Assembly: GCA_029448655.1 (NCBI GenBank)
Contig: JACCLO010000004.1
Coordinates: 1,922,001 to 1,986,000 of the forward strand
Length of the DNA stretch: 64,000 nt
Origin: Wolfiporia cocos
Lineage: Eukaryota; Basidiomycota; Agaricomycetes; Polyporales; Phaeolaceae
Direction of reading: 5' to 3'
The notes beneath the pieces are model-generated. The model saw nothing but the letters and a program-made list of their open reading frames with translations. It had not been told where the DNA came from and made no database searches. Position 1 is the first letter of the stretch; each line of letters begins with the position of its first letter. This document shows, in pieces, positions 34,628 to 44,732 of the stretch. The translations under genes were made by a program, and so were the position numbers.

Positions 34628-34775
34628 TGACACAAGCACGTTCTCAAGCAACTTCTCAGGAGAAGTGTAATCGCGTGGAAGCGACTTCCTGATCTGAGGC
34701 TACTCAAGGCAGTAAAGGCCAAGACGAGTCTGGGGTGCTCCCTGCTCGTCAGGCCAGTATATATGCTATCTAGGT
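34628..34775 (-). repeat. E6 3' LTR, distal fragment
   Basis: Starts tgacacaagcacg on the + strand (LTR end on the - strand) and contains a TATATAC box near 34758-34770. The LTR continues at 60422 beyond E5. Reassembled length is about 362 bp. Confidence 0.75.
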
Positions 34776-35428
34776 GTCACAAGATTTCCCTGCATTTACT
34801 GCAATTTTCCTGGGATTAATAGCAATTATCTACGCAATACGTCCTATAACCCGTCATAACCCGGCACCTAACGAATAGTTAGATTCATGCCGATTGATGG
34901 CCGCATTATCTCCCATAACGACGGTATCTAATCACGGATCTGTTCCCGTGGATATCACAAGCTTAGCCGCTAGCCAATCGGACATCTCGTCCGTATCACA
35001 TCAGCACCACAACGTCAGCGGACCGCGCATAATGTCACGCGTCGGTTTACTAAGACATAGCGCCCTTAACGCTACTGGGCGACGCATGACGCCGACAACC
35101 TATACCCCGGTTGATCGGCATATACCTATATCGCGTATTACTCAGTCCCATAATGACAGGGGTCCTGTAGTAGAATACGTACCGAAGTAGATTATGTAAT
35201 AAGGCTGTTAGGGGTCTTATAATACATGTATATATACTGGTTCGCTAAGTCGTTAGAGACTTAGCTCTATTCATAAACAATTGCCTACGGGTTAACCACC
35301 CAACCGCCTAGCCTGCTGCTTACTCACTTACTCCTAAGTTCTCGCCTATCGACGACTACAGAAGACGCTAACGCTGTACAAGTAGCCTCTTAGCTGAAGC
35401 ATAGAGTGAGTAGTAGAGTCTTGTGTCA
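34776..35428 (+). repeat. E5 5' LTR
   Basis: Starts TGTCACAAGATT and ends CTTGTGTCA. The TATA box (gtatatatac, about 35229) lies about 34 nt before agctctattcata (35263-35275). A 98-codon frame from a TTG (34894-35190) occurs in both LTRs but has no known motif and is not called a gene. Confidence 0.95.
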
Positions 35429-35441
35429 TATGCATAGAGCT
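35429..35441 (+). promoter_or_regulatory. E5 primer-binding site (self-priming, one mismatch)
   Basis: tatgcatagagct immediately follows the LTR. It is complementary at 12 of 13 positions to agctctattcata at 35263-35275, the predicted transcript start. Confidence 0.7.
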
Positions 35442-36824
35442 TCTTTGCCCTCGCCCCCTCTTAATTGAGCGGGGTCTGGGATTTCTCTTCTAGGGGTCTT
35501 CGTCAACATCTGCGCCCCCCCGCTCACTGACAAGCAGCGGGGGATATCCATTGTAAGTGGGATCTGGGGGATCTCACCTTCGGGCAGCCTTCGGGCAACA
35601 TACCCGGACCCAGGGTTAAGGGACGGGCTTGGCACCTGCAAAGGGCCTTGCCGAGAGTTGAGAACCGGAGATAACGGGGCACGTGCCACCCTGGATCGCC
35701 GGCGATCTTCTAGCCTATCCCCAGGCGTTACAGGGGCGGCTCTATTGTAGAACCGGGGTGGGCCCGAGTGGCCCTGCCTAGAACCGATGCCGATACGGGT
35801 TCGAATCGATAGCGATTCACCCTTGGCGCCCTCTAAGTCCCTCAGGGCATGGGTTTGGTTTTAACACTGGCAAGCCCCTCTTCTTGAGCTAGGCGTGGAC
35901 GCATGCGAAGTGAAATACTCCAAACCCCGTATTACCTGCACGCTAGGGAAGCGTTGTCAGTTGTATCCCCCACCTGGTAGCGTAAGAGAGACGCCAGCCA
36001 GTCGCCGACACTAACTCCGGTCGAGAGCGGAGCGCTCATTGACGCCGGAGGATAAATCTAAGCGCATGACAAATAAGTTGACGTATACAAGAAGACCCCG
36101 ATGATGAAGATGTACCCGCTTCATCCACGATGTAGTAGAATTACCAAAGTTTACCTTAAAATATAATCGCATTAAGTCCTCTGCCATAAAAACCATCGAG
36201 ACAAATCGGATAAAAACCCCAGTAAGGTATAACATAACCCGAAAAGGTTCTGATTAGTCGAAAAAAGTCCTGACAAGGCACCACGGTACACTACGAGCGT
36301 AGACATGGGGAATGGAACTTCCATAATATGTACTAAACGAATGTCGAACGGATATTCACAACAAAAAATATTCCTTACATTTTCACACGTATGCGATCAC
36401 ATCAAATACACCCGCGATTGATCGAATGAATCAGTCACAATTATAAATTATAAATTATAAACTATTCTTATGACGAAAAGGATCGAGAAAATCGAGTAGC
36501 GAACCTCGATAAAAAGGAAAAGGTTTCATAAAACACGAAACCTTAGTACTGAGGATAACAAACTCATAATACACATATATGTACAAAATCACATAGGAAG
36601 AGTTTCTATCAAAAATTCCCATAAAGTATATGTCGAATTACCCTACGCCCATAATAAGTCCTGAAAAGGCAAAAAGTCCTTGAAAAATAGGCAATGATGG
36701 TGGCATGACGCGATTGATAAGTCCCGACAGGGCACCCGTTAGTTCCGATAAGGAACTGGTGTTTCTCCTAGCCGAATTATGGTTACGGAGGCTCAAGGCT
36801 AACAAATACCGTTAGAAAAGAAAC
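35442..36824 (+). other. E5 leader
   Basis: No ORF is supported. Near 35570-35620, tctgggggatctcacc and cccggacccagggttaag match blocks in the E1/E4/E2 leaders, so part of the leader is shared. From about 36050 it becomes AT-rich with repeated 'aagtcctgacaaggc'-type motifs. Confidence 0.55.
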
Positions 36825-37199
36825 ATGTCGACAAACGCAACCTACGAAATGACTACCGTCATAATCGGTACCTCCAATCTCGCATCTACCCCCGAATCGC
36901 CAATTTCCGACACCGCACCTCCCTTATCTCCTTCGCTCAAATGGATCGAGGAAGAACCAGGAGAGTTCTTGGTACGACGAAAGGAAGCGGCAGTAGACGG
37001 CAAGGGACCCGAAATCAAGGGAACCCCAGCCGAAGAGATGAAGGAAGCCGAAGCACGTGTAGCCCGTTTGGAAGCTACAATACGCCGACTGGAGGATGAA
37101 ATTACATCCCTCCAAAGGGAATCACTTCCCCCGAGTACACCGATATACGAATTCGATTCACGTCGGATCGAACCCCGAACGTTCGAAGGCGACATCACC

Positions 37200-37994
37200 T
37201 GTTACGGGTCGAATACCCGTTCGTATATTCGAGTCGCGAATATAGATCGTTCTTCTGCACGTAGGCACGCAGCCGTATGCAAGGCAAATACTCGTTAGAT
37301 GCCTTCGGGTCCTAAGTGAAGTTCTTAGGAGATCGTTCTTCTGCACGTAGGCACGCAGCCGTATGCAAGGCAAATACTCGTTAGATGCCTTCGGGTCCTA
37401 AGTGAAGTTCTTAGGAGATCGGTTAATATCCAATACGCGTTAGAGGATATAATCTGTTCAGGTGCGAGTCGAATAGAATATAAGACTCGCCTAAGTCCGA
37501 GAAGTCAGTGTGCACTTCGAGGACTTAGTTCTTTCGGTTGCTCGAGTGAGAAATACTGAGCGTAGTTTCCTACGTTTGAGAACGAGTATAAGACTTCTTG
37601 TTTATACAACAAGGTCGAGCTGAAGAGCCTCGACAGTAAGTACATGAGTTTATATACTACGTTAGTTTTCAGGGGTCAAGCCTGTCCCAGATGTCACCGC
37701 TACTATCTACGCTATAGTACCAAACGTTTGATAAGTATGTAGTGATATATCTGAGACGATAGATAGGAATGATGGCGGTTGAACGCCATCTATCAGCTAA
37801 TATCCGATGAACATGAAACGGTGGCAGAGTTGGATCTGCCAGCGATGAAACGCGCCCTATAGACTAGTACAACTGGGGATGCGCCCAGTAGAGTCACGAG
37901 TAGCCAGGGGAGTTGGTTGCGCAACAAGTCCCTGTATCGTATTCGACCGGTGGTGAGTTCTTCAAATATTCGAAAAATCAAAATAATCGTAACA
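37200..37994 (-). repeat. E3 3' LTR
   Basis: 795 bp. It contains a perfect 86-bp tandem duplication (37245-37330 and 37331-37416). The polypurine tract CCTAGGGAGGGGCTGA abuts it on the right, overlapping the end of the long pol frame. Confidence 0.95.
37245..37416. repeat. 86-bp tandem duplication in E3 LTR
   Basis: Two units starting gatcgttcttctgcacgtag. The same duplication is in the other LTR (55093-55264) but absent from the two E3-family solo LTRs in the window, so it marks a derived subfamily. It lies downstream of the transcription start on the - strand. Confidence 0.9.
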
Positions 37995-38005
37995 TCAGCC
38001 CCTCC

Positions 38006-41000
38006 CTAGGCATTCGTCGGCCTCGACGAATTTCCCAAGTTCCCCTCTTCAGAGTGCCTCGGCGTCCTGTTCGTTGTAGATGTCGCCGTTCCCGCTGAGG
38101 GACGGGGTCGTAGGAGTTCGCCATACGAAGTGTTGGCGGCATTCATTCTGTCGATGACCTGGTTGATTGAGCCCACAAGTTCTGCAAATATAGTCGGGGC
38201 AATCGAGGATTCAGTGGTTGGCGGAGCCACATTGTCGACACGGCTGCTCAGGTGAGGGCCTCGCTGGTACCCGTAGGGAAGGGATGTCGCGGAGGTATTC
38301 GTTATGTTGATACCTCCAGTGGTGCGCGGCTCGGTGGAGGTTCCGTGCGGCCCATGTGGGTAGGGAGGCGGTGTCTCGTTCGTGCTCCCTCGCACCTCGC
38401 TCAAACTCCTCGCGGGTAATACTCTGCACCGACGGAGATCGTCGAATAGGCGGCGTGCTATTCGCTCTTCGCTGTCGCGCTGGGGTAGCCCTAGGGCTCG
38501 TCGGGCGTGCAGGTGGTTCACGTCTCCCGTTGCCTCCCATACCAGAAATACGTGGCATCGGGTTTCTAACTCCTGTTCGGCGGGCTCTCTGAGTCTCGGT
38601 AGGCAGAGGAAATAATACTCTATCGCCCTCCATAAAATCAAACGGCCTTGCAACTCGGCGTCGTTCGTCGGGGGTGAAAAAGCGGGCGGGTCGTGGTGTG
38701 TATTCGGGTCGATTGGGAGTAACGTGCTCGCGATCCTCGAAGTCGTTGAGCGCGTGTCGTAGTCGGGCCGTTGTAGTGGCGGCCAATCGGTCGATAAGTC
38801 TGTCGGTGAGTAGCTCGAGTCCCTCTCTCTGCGCTCTGATCTGCCCCTCCATTCGGACGAGGTCCTCGGTGATGTTCTGGTACGAGCTGTATATGTGGGT
38901 GAGGTCCTGCGCGATGTCGAAGAGGGCCGACCAGCCATCGGCTCGGCCAGCAAAAGGTCCCTCGGCCCTGTACCAGAGGAGGGCGTGTCTAATCTGTAGA
39001 TGCTGGGGGGAATACCTTCTTGGTGGCGTACCTCGCGGTCGGCCTTCTCGACGATCTGCATCGCCGGGGGTCGCGGTACGGCGGGGAAGCTGGTGGCGAG
39101 TCGTCGACATACTATTACTGTCCTATTTTCGAGTGTCGGGGTTGTCCTGACTCTCGTCCTGTGGTAGCCTTTTATCAGTTCCCTGGAATGCTCCAAGTTC
39201 GCCTCGTCTTCCCATGAGTTGTCGGCCGTGGCATAGCCTTTCCATTTGACGAAGTATTGATGCTTCTTTCCTTTCCATCTATCAGCCAAGATGGCTTCGA
39301 CCTCGTATTCTTCCCGTCCCTTGATGATATCAGGTGGCGGCCGTAAGTAATTGGGTCCGTGCACCCTTGTTTCTTTGAATGGTTTTAGTAAGGCGGCGTG
39401 GAATACCGGGTGAACTTTCCAGCTCGTTGGTAACTGCAGCCGGTATGTCGTGGGTCCCATCTTTTCTGTGATAGTGAAGGGTCCTTCTCTTTTTGGTGCC
39501 AGCTTGCTAGATTCGTAGGGGATTGTTAGGTTCTTTGCGTCGAGCCAGACCTTATCCCCTTTCTCAAGCTTCGGCAGTTCTCTGAGGAACCGCCCTGCCA
39601 TTCTTTTCTGGGCTAATTCATGCGCGATGAATGCCATTTTTCGCGCCTCTTTGATCTTCTTGATCCTGTCGACAGCTGCCGGGACGTTCCCTACTCGGTC
39701 ATAATCTGGGAATCCTCTCGGGACGTATCCTAGGATTATTTCGAGTGGCGCTGGCCGGTTTTCGGTTCGTCTGGTGTTGTGCGCAAATTCGACGTCAGGC
39801 AGTCGTTGTACCCATTGGAACGGGTCGTTCATGCAGTAAATACGAAGGTATACTTCGATTTGTTGGTTCATTCTTTCTGTTTGTCCGTCGGTCTGTGGAT
39901 GGTACGCCGTACTCATCGCCGATTCTGTTCCCTGTAGCTTGCATAATTCCTTGAAAAGTTTTGATGCAAACTGTGGTCCTCTGTCTGAAATGATTTTTCG
40001 GGGGATGCCGTATAGCGAGTAGATCTTTCGGTGAAATATTTCTGCGGCCCCTTCGCTCGTGATCATTTTGTCGCATGGGGTGAGAGAGATGGCCTTGGAT
40101 AGGCCATGGTCGACAATCACCATCATGGAGTCATACTTTCCGACTCTTGGCAGGTCGGTGACAAAATCGACCGAGCACTGTGAGAAGGGGAGGGCATCTT
40201 CCCGTGTCAGTATTGGCTGCAAAGGGGGTTTCAGCGGATTTCTATCAGGTTTCATCTGTTGACAGATTGCACAGCCCCGGACGTATTCCGCTATCATTGT
40301 TCCCATGTCGGGCCACCAAAAATGGGTCTTAACCTGTACTGTTGTACCCCAGATCCCAGGATGTCCGGCCGGGATCGTGTCGTGGTATTTTGAGATGACG
40401 TCTCGTCGAAGGCCCTCATCCCTCGGTACGTACATCCTGCCCCTGTAGAGCAGTATCCCATCCGTTTGTTGCCATTCATCCGCGGTGGTTCTCGCGGGGA
40501 ATTCGCCTGTGCCTTCCAGGGCGCGGATCGCCTGTTCCGCAGATTCATCTCGATCGTGTGCGTTCTTGATTCGATCGATGATCGGGATCTGGATTGCGTG
40601 GACGACGAGTTCGTCTGGAATCATGGTGATTCCCTCGTTGTCTTCGTCGCTTTCGTCCAGGTGGTACAACCTGGAAAGCGTGTAGGCCATGACTAGTTTC
40701 CTTCCGGGGACGTGCTGCAATTTCAGGTTGAATTGCGAAAGGAATAGATGCCATCTCGCTTGTCGCCGATTTAGGCGCTGTGCGCTTCTCCAGTACGTCA
40801 GGTTCTGATGATCGCTTCGGATCAAGATCCGATGCGGTGCTCCTTCTAATAGGTGTCGCCATTCTTCTAATGCTCGGACTATTCCGAGTAGTTCGCGATC
40901 GTAGATTTCGTAGTTCCGTTCTGTTGATGTCAGGGATTGTGAGAGATATCCCACCGGCCGTTCGCGCCCTGTTTCATCCGTCTGTTTCAGTACTGCTCCT

Positions 41001-43057
41001 GTGGCGAACTGAGATGCGTCTGTTTCGAGGATGAACGGTTTCTCCTTGTCTGGTGTCCCCAGTGCGGGCGCCGTCGTGAATGCTTTCTTCATGAACTCGA
41101 ATGCTTTCTGTTCTTTCTCCGTCCATTGGAATCCAGTTCCCGTGACCGTTTTTGTGAGGTCTACCAAGGGTCGGGCGTGCGTAGAGTAGTGATCGATAAA
41201 TTTCCGATAAAAGTTCGCAAATCCTAGGAAGGATCTGACTTCTTTGAGATTTCGGGGAGTCGGCCACTCCTTAATCCCATTGAGTTTTGCTGGGTCCATC
41301 TGGATATTTCCTGGGGTGATGACTAGTCCCAGAAATTCGACTTTGTCGACACCAAAGGCGCATTTCTCGGGTTTCACAAAGAGATGGTTATCCACCAATC
41401 TCTGAAGGATCCGCCGTTCCCGTTCCTTGTGTACTTTCTCGTTTTCTGAGAAAATGAGGATGTCGTCCATATAAACAAGCACCCATCCTTCGAGGATTTC
41501 TTCTTTCAAGATTTCGTTCATCATTGCTTGGAAGGTCCCGGGTGCGTTGCACAATCCGAAAAACATAACCGTGGGCTCGTACAACCCTCGGTTTGTTTTG
41601 AAAGCCGCTTTCCATTCGTCTCCCTTTTTGATTCGCACGTTGTTGTATCCCGCTCTAAGGTCCATTTTTGTGAAGACCTTTGCTCCTTTTAGCTTTTCCA
41701 GGAGTTCTGAGATCAGTGGCAAGGGATAGACGTTCTTTATCGTTCCTTCGTTCAGATATCGATAATCTTGACAGGGTCGCAGGCCGCTGTCTTTCTTTGG
41801 GACGAAAAAGAATGGTGACGCCATCGGGGATTTCGAAGGGACTATGAAACCTTTTGCCAGGTTTTCTATCAGGAATTCGTCCAGCGCCTGTTGTTCTTTG
41901 GGTGAGAGTGCATAGACTTTGCAGTCTTTCGGCACGAAATCAGGTTTTAATTCGATGGCGTGGTCCCATGGTCTCGATGGGGGGAACGCTGCTGCGGACT
42001 CCTTACTAAACACCTTGGCGAAGTCCAGTAGGTGTTTCGGGACCATCTCTTCAATCGTTCGTTCTGGTTCGGGGTTTTCTTGTGCGAATTCCTGAGACTT
42101 CGTTAGCGCTTTCCTGACAGCGTTGATGATTTGTATCTTCGTTTGGAACTTCTTTCGCGTTTCCCCTTTCTTTCCTATGATCCTAGGGTTATCTTTCGCG
42201 AAGCGTCGGATCGCTTCGTATTCTTCGGGAGTATAGAGCCGCTGCGCTGTTTCTTCTGGCTGGTCCGTGGATCCGAACCCTTTCTCCCCTCGTTCTGTTT
42301 CATCTAGGTCTTTGACCTCTAAGATGTCAGGGGTGAGGTGTCGTTCGAAAATTATCTGGGCTATTCGCATGCCCGGGATAATTCTGTGCGCTTTGTCCGA
42401 GTAGTTGAAGACGATGGCTCCGACGTCTCCTCGGTAGTCCGAGTCTATGGTTCCGGCTTGTACTACCAATCCGTGTCTGAGGGTGTTGCCTGATCGTCCT
42501 GCCAGCCTTCCATACGATCCCTTCGGGATCTTCATTTTTACTCCTGTGGAGACGAGTTTCCATCCTCCGGCGGGGATTTCGGTTTCTTTTGCGGCATAAA
42601 GGTCGTATCCTGCAGCTTCTTGGGTTCCCCTTGTTGGAATTTTTCCTTCTGGGGCAACTACCATTTCTACCGTGTCCATTCGGATCGTGGTTTCCTGTTT
42701 CTTTTCTTCTGCCCCTAGTATTGATCGTACATCGACTGTTTGGTCTTTCCAGTCGATTGTGGGGTTCTCGTCTTTTAGCCACCCATACCCCAGAATCATG
42801 TTTTCTGTTCCGATCGATCCTACCAGGAATCGGACCTTTCGCGTTTTCTGGGTCTTTGGATATCGTAGGAGTATGGTGGCTTCTCGATCTATTCGCCCAT
42901 CTTTGTTTTCTGTTCCGTCAACATTTTTGACGATGATCGGGTTCTTCAGGGGTTGCGTGGGTACTTTGTATTTTTCCACCACTTTGCTGTGGATCAGGTT
43001 CAACATTGCCCCTGAGTCGATTAGTGCATTGCACTTCACGGGTTTTGCCAGCGTCAT
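38006..43057 (-). CDS. pol: E3 pol: PR-dUTPase-RT-RH-IN-chromodomain
   Basis: 1683 codons from the first ATG. The frame is open further upstream into gag in the -1 frame, so frameshifting may be used. Protease LIDSGA at residue 12. A full dUTPase lies at about 130-266: motif 1 AAGYDLYAA, motif 2 AGRSGN, motif 3 AGTIDSDYRGDVG, motif 4 GMRIAQIIF, motif 5 RGEKGFGST. RT YMDDILIF is near 529; RNase H, an integrase zinc finger and D,D,E core (SDRGPQF, DGQTERMNQ) follow. Chromodomain about 1247-1300 (YFVKWKGY, DNSWEDEANL). The last roughly 360 codons are probably a fortuitous opening over the zinc-knuckle ORF, which leaves the true C-terminus uncertain. No internal stop. Confidence 0.93.
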   Translation of the reverse strand: MTLAKPVKCNALIDSGAMLNLIHSKVVEKYKVPTQPLKNPIIVKNVDGTENKDGRIDREATILLRYPKTQKTRKVRFLVGSIGTENMILGYGWLKDENPTIDWKDQTVDVRSILGAEEKKQETTIRMDTVEMVVAPEGKIPTRGTQEAAGYDLYAAKETEIPAGGWKLVSTGVKMKIPKGSYGRLAGRSGNTLRHGLVVQAGTIDSDYRGDVGAIVFNYSDKAHRIIPGMRIAQIIFERHLTPDILEVKDLDETERGEKGFGSTDQPEETAQRLYTPEEYEAIRRFAKDNPRIIGKKGETRKKFQTKIQIINAVRKALTKSQEFAQENPEPERTIEEMVPKHLLDFAKVFSKESAAAFPPSRPWDHAIELKPDFVPKDCKVYALSPKEQQALDEFLIENLAKGFIVPSKSPMASPFFFVPKKDSGLRPCQDYRYLNEGTIKNVYPLPLISELLEKLKGAKVFTKMDLRAGYNNVRIKKGDEWKAAFKTNRGLYEPTVMFFGLCNAPGTFQAMMNEILKEEILEGWVLVYMDDILIFSENEKVHKERERRILQRLVDNHLFVKPEKCAFGVDKVEFLGLVITPGNIQMDPAKLNGIKEWPTPRNLKEVRSFLGFANFYRKFIDHYSTHARPLVDLTKTVTGTGFQWTEKEQKAFEFMKKAFTTAPALGTPDKEKPFILETDASQFATGAVLKQTDETGRERPVGYLSQSLTSTERNYEIYDRELLGIVRALEEWRHLLEGAPHRILIRSDHQNLTYWRSAQRLNRRQARWHLFLSQFNLKLQHVPGRKLVMAYTLSRLYHLDESDEDNEGITMIPDELVVHAIQIPIIDRIKNAHDRDESAEQAIRALEGTGEFPARTTADEWQQTDGILLYRGRMYVPRDEGLRRDVISKYHDTIPAGHPGIWGTTVQVKTHFWWPDMGTMIAEYVRGCAICQQMKPDRNPLKPPLQPILTREDALPFSQCSVDFVTDLPRVGKYDSMMVIVDHGLSKAISLTPCDKMITSEGAAEIFHRKIYSLYGIPRKIISDRGPQFASKLFKELCKLQGTESAMSTAYHPQTDGQTERMNQQIEVYLRIYCMNDPFQWVQRLPDVEFAHNTRRTENRPAPLEIILGYVPRGFPDYDRVGNVPAAVDRIKKIKEARKMAFIAHELAQKRMAGRFLRELPKLEKGDKVWLDAKNLTIPYESSKLAPKREGPFTITEKMGPTTYRLQLPTSWKVHPVFHAALLKPFKETRVHGPNYLRPPPDIIKGREEYEVEAILADRWKGKKHQYFVKWKGYATADNSWEDEANLEHSRELIKGYHRTRVRTTPTLENRTVIVCRRLATSFPAVPRPPAMQIVEKADREVRHQEGIPPSIYRLDTPSSGTGPRDLLLAEPMAGRPSSTSRRTSPTYTARTRTSPRTSSEWRGRSERRERDSSYSPTDLSTDWPPLQRPDYDTRSTTSRIASTLLPIDPNTHHDPPAFSPPTNDAELQGRLILWRAIEYYFLCLPRLREPAEQELETRCHVFLVWEATGDVNHLHARRALGLPQRDSEERIARRLFDDLRRCRVLPARSLSEVRGSTNETPPPYPHGPHGTSTEPRTTGGINITNTSATSLPYGYQRGPHLSSRVDNVAPPTTESSIAPTIFAELVGSINQVIDRMNAANTSYGELLRPRPSAGTATSTTNRTPRHSEEGNLGNSSRPTNA
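38049..39110 (-). pseudogene. E3 third ORF with tandem zinc knuckles, one internal TGA
   Basis: An ATG frame at 39110 in a different frame from pol, beginning where the chromodomain ends. It runs 299 codons to a TGA (38213-38211). Read past that codon it stays open to 38049, 353 codons in all. The TGA falls inside a zinc knuckle: CRQCGSANH, stop, ILDC is CX2CX4HX4C. A second knuckle CRTCGLNQPGHRQNEC follows. Residues about 40-150 look helical (WSALFDIAQDLTHIY, GLELLTDRLIDRLA), then a Pro/Arg-rich linker. The TGA is one transition from CGA or TGG, so either a fresh nonsense change or readthrough. Probable nucleic-acid-binding accessory protein. The pol frame is also open here but has no motif. 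Confidence 0.72.
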
Positions 43058-44019
43058 GATTACCGGGATGAAGAGGGATCGATTCTTCTCGAACGAGGTA
43101 ATTACATGCGCTGCTTTTTCGGAGGGTAAGACCGTGGGCTTCCCTCCTAGGCAAAATCCTGTTCTTCTACGAGCTGTGCTAGGAGCTCGGGGTTCTTGGG
43201 TTTCAGGGCCCTAATCGCTGTGACCGCTCTGTTAGCGGTGATGTATTCAGTCTCCTCTTCTGAGACTTCTTCGATGCGAGCCTCTTGCTCGGCTTCTTCT
43301 TCTTTGGTTTTTCGGGTAGTTCGCCTGGGGCGGGCTGGCTTCCTCGGCCTCTTCGGACAGTCTCGCGACATATGTCCTGGCTGATGACAGGTGAAACACT
43401 TGCCCTTCTTGATGTGATCGTCCCTTTCTTGGGTGGTCATTCGATCTACATCCATCGCATTTGGATCTTTCGGTGCGGTCGTCTGAGGAGCACTAGTGCG
43501 TCCGTTATTCTGGTTTGAGGCTTGCCAAGCCTTTTTCTTGACAAACGGTTTATCCCGTTTCAAGAATATCTTGTACGTATTTTCATAGTACGAGGCAGCG
43601 GACTGCCATTCATCGATGGTCGCTGGTAGCGGCCGAACGCCGATGATGTATCGGGTCGTATGTTCGGGTAACCCTTTCTCGAAGAGGGTTATGAGCAACG
43701 CGTTTCCGTCCGCGCTGTATCGATCGTACTGGGCCTTTCCGGCCAAGTTGTTGAATTCGGTGATATAATCATCGATATCTTTTCTGTCCTGGGCTACTTC
43801 CAGGATTTTCTTCCGCGCCTTCTGTACCTCTTCGATGGCTCCGAAGGCCTTCTGAAAGTCTGCATCAAATTGTGCGAGACTAGGCGGGAAGAATCGTTTT
43901 GTCAGGGGGTTCGTATAAACCCGGTGATAGTTCTGTTTCCATTGGCCCGTCTTCCCCTTGTTCGAAATATAAGAGAGGATAAAGATCACTCTCTGAACGT
44001 CATTTTGGAATGACGTTTC

Positions 44020-44719
44020 TGTCACAGATTTGGGACATGCCACTATTTTTCCCGTATTTTTACCTATTTATCTGGTATTTCTACGACCTTGTAGACATTT
44101 ACGCTGCTAAGCGCCCGTCTACACGTACACGTAACCAAACAACACGTACACAACGCGGTATACGTCCACTTGTCATAACAACACGTACATAACACGTTTG
44201 TACGCATCAATGACTCAGCGGACTAACCTCCGGTGTCACGCGCCTTACTCATATCCCGATACTGGGCTATGTCAGTACAATTGGATAAGCGGCCCGCTCG
44301 TTATCACATGCCAATGCCTTTACGATTACTCATATCCCGATGCCGGTATATAAGAATCACATGCATGGCTTACTAACGTAGCTACAGCCACTTCCACAAC
44401 ATGGACCTACGGTCCAAAACAAACGATCTTACTGGTGCGGCCATTACCGGCGCACATGGTCTATTGTAGTTTACGACTTAGCTGTATTAGTTATGTCTGC
44501 GCACAGACCGTCTTCATGTTTGGCTCCCTTACTGGTAACCAAACAATGCATGTATATAAGTAGGGCTATCACTGCGGATAAGCCTTAGATTTGTTCTCTG
44601 CATTCGCACAGTTACATATCATCTCTGCTTGCGCCCACTAGTCTCCTCACCAACCTCCAGCAACTCCTTCAAGTCGCTTATTAGGTTATAGTGTGAGTCC
44701 CACAATCTAGTTTGTGTCA
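44020..44719 (+). repeat. E4 5' LTR
   Basis: 700 bp. TATA box tatataag (44553-44560), predicted start agatttgttct (44587-44597). It has a 118-bp block (about 44271-44388) missing from E1 LTRs, which repeats 'catatcccgat' and carries a second TATA-like 'ggtatataag', as if a promoter segment had been duplicated. Confidence 0.95.
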
Positions 44720-44721
44720 TA

Positions 44722-44732
44722 AGAACAAATCT
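44722..44732 (+). promoter_or_regulatory. E4 primer-binding site (self-priming)
   Basis: agaacaaatct, two nucleotides after the LTR, is the exact 11-nt complement of 44587-44597, which lies 34 nt after the TATA box. The same pair is kept in E1 although flanking bases differ. Confidence 0.87.

Noticed and set aside
34894..35190. 98-codon frame in both E5 LTRs
   Set aside because: It begins at a TTG, overlaps promoter sequence, has no motif, and is present twice only because LTRs are copies.
38006..39100. Pol tail of about 360 residues after the E3 chromodomain as a functional domain
   Set aside because: The same DNA encodes zinc knuckles in the other frame. The pol-frame residues are mostly Ser/Thr/Arg/Pro-rich without motifs and end at the polypurine tract. 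It is probably open by composition, although part of it (about 38400-38620) reads protein-like, so a dual-coding role is not fully excluded.
42327..42930. Open frames in other registers or opposite the E3 and E4 coding regions
   Set aside because: They are shadows of GC-rich coding sequence with no start context, no motif, and Arg- or Leu-rich composition typical of off-frame reading.
43130..43160. A canonical -1 slippery heptamer at the E3 gag-pol junction
   Set aside because: The pol frame is -1 relative to gag and is open in the overlap, but the local GGATTTTGCC does not match the X XXY YYZ pattern in the gag frame.
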